Assembly (NCBI GenBank): GCA_963757265.1
Contig: CAVWRA010000004.1
Span: 372,001-436,000, forward strand
Source of the DNA: CAIVVT01 sp963757265
Lineage (GTDB): Bacteria > Acidobacteriota > Terriglobia > Bryobacterales > Bryobacteraceae
Direction of reading: 5' to 3'
Length of the DNA: 64,000 nucleotides
Shown: positions 62,687 to 64,000 of the stretch, in pieces
Position numbering within the stretch: the first letter of the stretch is position 1
How the letters are laid out: every line of letters starts with the position of its first letter
Notes under the pieces: generated by a model
What the model saw: only the letters and a program-made list of their open reading frames with translations
The model's database searches: none
What the model was told of the DNA's origin: nothing
Program-made: the position numbers and the translations under genes

Positions 62687-63693
62687 CTCCTCCGCGCCCA
62701 CCATCCGCGGCCGATCCCGGCTACTGCGCCATTCCCTCTGGCGTTGCCGCAGCTCCTCCAGCGCGATGCGTGCATCCCAGCGCTCGCGGCCCGCTCCGTT
62801 CTGCATCCGGGCACACCCATGCTTCCAGGTCCGCCGGGGCGGCCCCGAATATCGGCCCGGCGGCCGGGTCGAACGTCCGTCACGAATTTGATCTTCCCGT
62901 TCCCCGGGTCGAGTGTGACCACCTGGCTGTACACCACCGGCCCGAAGGCATTGAACCCCGTCGGCACCAGCTTGAACGCGTAGAACCTGCCTCTCACCTC
63001 AACGCTCGCGCCCAGGTTCAGCGCCGTAGGTGCGACCGGCGTCACGACTCCCGTCCACGGATTGATGCGGTACAGTTCGGGATCGACTTTCGGCGTCATC
63101 GTCAGCGTCACCGGGTCGATCGTGAACGCGTCGAAACTGGCGTACAACTTCCCTCCGACCCCATAAATCGTCTCGTCGCACAGGTTCATGGTGCCATCCG
63201 GATTGATCGTGTATGGGACGGATGGATCCGCCGGCATGCCCGTGGCCCGGATCAGGTGCGCCGCCCCGCTCTCCCGGTCCACCCGGTACAGGTTGTTGTT
63301 GAAATCGGTGGCAAACAACTTGCCCTCGACTTCAGCCAGCGAGAACGCGTTATACCCCAGCCCGGTAGCGCCAACGACCGTGACCGCCCCAGTCGCCGGA
63401 TCGATCGTTTCCAGATTGCCTGAATAAGTCAGGCTGTACAGCCTCCCCTCCGGCCCCGGAACCAGATTGGACTGTCCCTCCGGCGTCGGTGGGCCGATCT
63501 GATGAAAAACCCCAGTCTTCAGATCGATCGTTCCAAATTGCTGGTAACCGGTTACCACATACGCCACAGGGTCGGCGTTGAATGAAAAGGTGAGCGCAGG
63601 CCCGAGTGAAAGGGTCTGCATTTGTTGGCCAAAGGCGGAAGTTGTTGCGAGCAACGCCAGTAGACCTAACGTCGCGAAAGTTCTGTTTTTCAT
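62683..63693 (-). CDS. Secreted beta-propeller-like protein, frameshifted near the C-terminus
   Basis: 336 aa as read, with a signal peptide (MKNRTFATLGLLALLATTSAFG). Repeats of the form QFGTIDLKTGVFHQIG, RLYSLTYSGNLETIDPATGA and LFATDFNNNLYRVDRESGAA point to a beta-propeller, perhaps for binding. After KFVTDV the frame becomes Arg/Gly-rich. The next frame reads DPAAGPIFGAAPADLEAWVC and ends at TAG 62721-62723, giving 324 aa after removal of one base at about 62870-62874. The overlap with the acyltransferase end is an effect of this shift. Confidence 0.72.
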   Translation of the reverse strand: MKNRTFATLGLLALLATTSAFGQQMQTLSLGPALTFSFNADPVAYVVTGYQQFGTIDLKTGVFHQIGPPTPEGQSNLVPGPEGRLYSLTYSGNLETIDPATGAVTVVGATGLGYNAFSLAEVEGKLFATDFNNNLYRVDRESGAAHLIRATGMPADPSVPYTINPDGTMNLCDETIYGVGGKLYASFDAFTIDPVTLTMTPKVDPELYRINPWTGVVTPVAPTALNLGASVEVRGRFYAFKLVPTGFNAFGPVVYSQVVTLDPGNGKIKFVTDVRPGRRADIRGRPGGPGSMGVPGCRTERAASAGMHASRWRSCGNARGNGAVAGIGRGWWARRS

Positions 63694-63780
63694 ACTGATC
63701 CTCCTATTTCAGTCAGGCGCATTCTGCGTCTACTCAGATAGGCGCAGAATGCGTCAGGAAACTATCACCCGGTGCGGCGC

Positions 63781-63786
63781 TATAAT
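63781..63786 (+). promoter_or_regulatory. Putative -10 box TATAAT
   Basis: A perfect TATAAT 14 nt before the ATG at 63801, implying a leader of only about 7 nt. No matching -35 was found. Confidence 0.45.
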
Positions 63787-63800
63787 TCAGCCCATAGGCG

Positions 63801-64000
63801 ATGCAGAGGGCGAACCAACCGGATGAGCCGGCTGCGGGTGACGTCAGCCAGTTGCTGCGCGCCTGGAGCGGCGGCGACCAGGGCGCGCTGGAAAAGCTGA
63901 CGCCGATTGTTTATGCCGAACTGCACCGTCTGGCACGGCGCTACATGGCAGGCGAGTGCCCCGGCCACAGCCTGCAGGCGACGGCGCTGGTGAATGAGGC
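63801..64000 (+). CDS. ECF-type sigma factor, acidobacterial Sigma70_ECF (PF07638-like), 5' part
   Basis: Open to the window edge: 66 codons seen. SQLLRAWSGGDQGALEKLTP followed by VYAELHRLARRYMAGECPGH and SLQATALVNEA is the hallmark start of the Sigma70_ECF family often encoded beside serine/threonine kinases in Acidobacteria and Planctomycetes. ATG 63801 was chosen. Confidence 0.88.
   Translation, partial: MQRANQPDEPAAGDVSQLLRAWSGGDQGALEKLTPIVYAELHRLARRYMAGECPGHSLQATALVNE

Overview
The window is high-GC bacterial DNA that looks like a soil acidobacterium of the Bryobacterales / Solibacter type. No rRNA or taxonomic marker is present, so this is inference. It rests on family content: a TonB-dependent receptor with a carboxypeptidase-type regulatory domain, paired twin-arginine Gfo/Idh/MocA oxidoreductases, a sigma factor of the acidobacterial ECF type at the right edge, a GH38-like protein lacking the usual His-x-Asp motif, and several families of palindromic intergenic repeats.

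Layout. 0-7 kb: a secreted TIM-barrel-like protein, an APC amino-acid permease, a large outer-membrane receptor and a small hypothetical. 7.5-21.9 kb: an exopolysaccharide / O-antigen type cluster with two GT2 and five GT4 glycosyltransferases, a WcaF-like acyltransferase, a YdcF-like protein and two polymerase/ligase-like membrane proteins. Its middle (about 8.6-16.4 kb) is clearly richer in A+T than its flanks, as if acquired. 21.9-22.9 kb: a gene-free repeat island. 22.9-29.6 kb: a serine hydrolase, a further GT2, a half-size TauE/SafE protein, an ECF sigma / anti-sigma / Spy-like trio, hpt and rsfS, with two inverted copies of a 270-bp palindromic element. 29.7-36.2 kb: NAD salvage (pncA-like, pncB) and a gliding-type ABC-2 export operon (DUF4340, GldG-like, permease, ATPase). 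36.4-42.1 kb: a metallo-hydrolase, larE, asnA, a thiamine-binding protein and cstA with its small YbdD-like partner. 42.1-47.2 kb: two paralogous outer-membrane barrels and two tandem Gfo/Idh oxidoreductases, with a decayed oxidoreductase fragment. 47.3-51 kb: a PAP2-like protein, FmdB, an S41 protease lacking its catalytic dyad and an orphan Flp pilin. 51.1-57.7 kb: a sugar MFS transporter, a ROK kinase, a GH38-like glycosidase and a PafA-like phosphatase. 57.8-64 kb: a Fur regulator, small membrane proteins, a GlcG-like protein, a LolA-like protein, an HGSNAT-type acyltransferase, a beta-propeller protein and the start of a sigma factor.

Main points to check: (1) three minus-strand genes (ABC ATPase/permease, cstA, beta-propeller) each carry one extra base, and deleting one C from a YTC string restores the expected reading frame in all three; (2) a start-proximal motif, TANAATGRCYGCATG, puts a -10 box 6 nt before the start codon of three genes and suggests leaderless mRNAs; (3) palindromic repeats whose ends form the stop codons of two genes and the -10 box of hpt; (4) an S41 family protein that has lost both Ser and Lys of the catalytic dyad.
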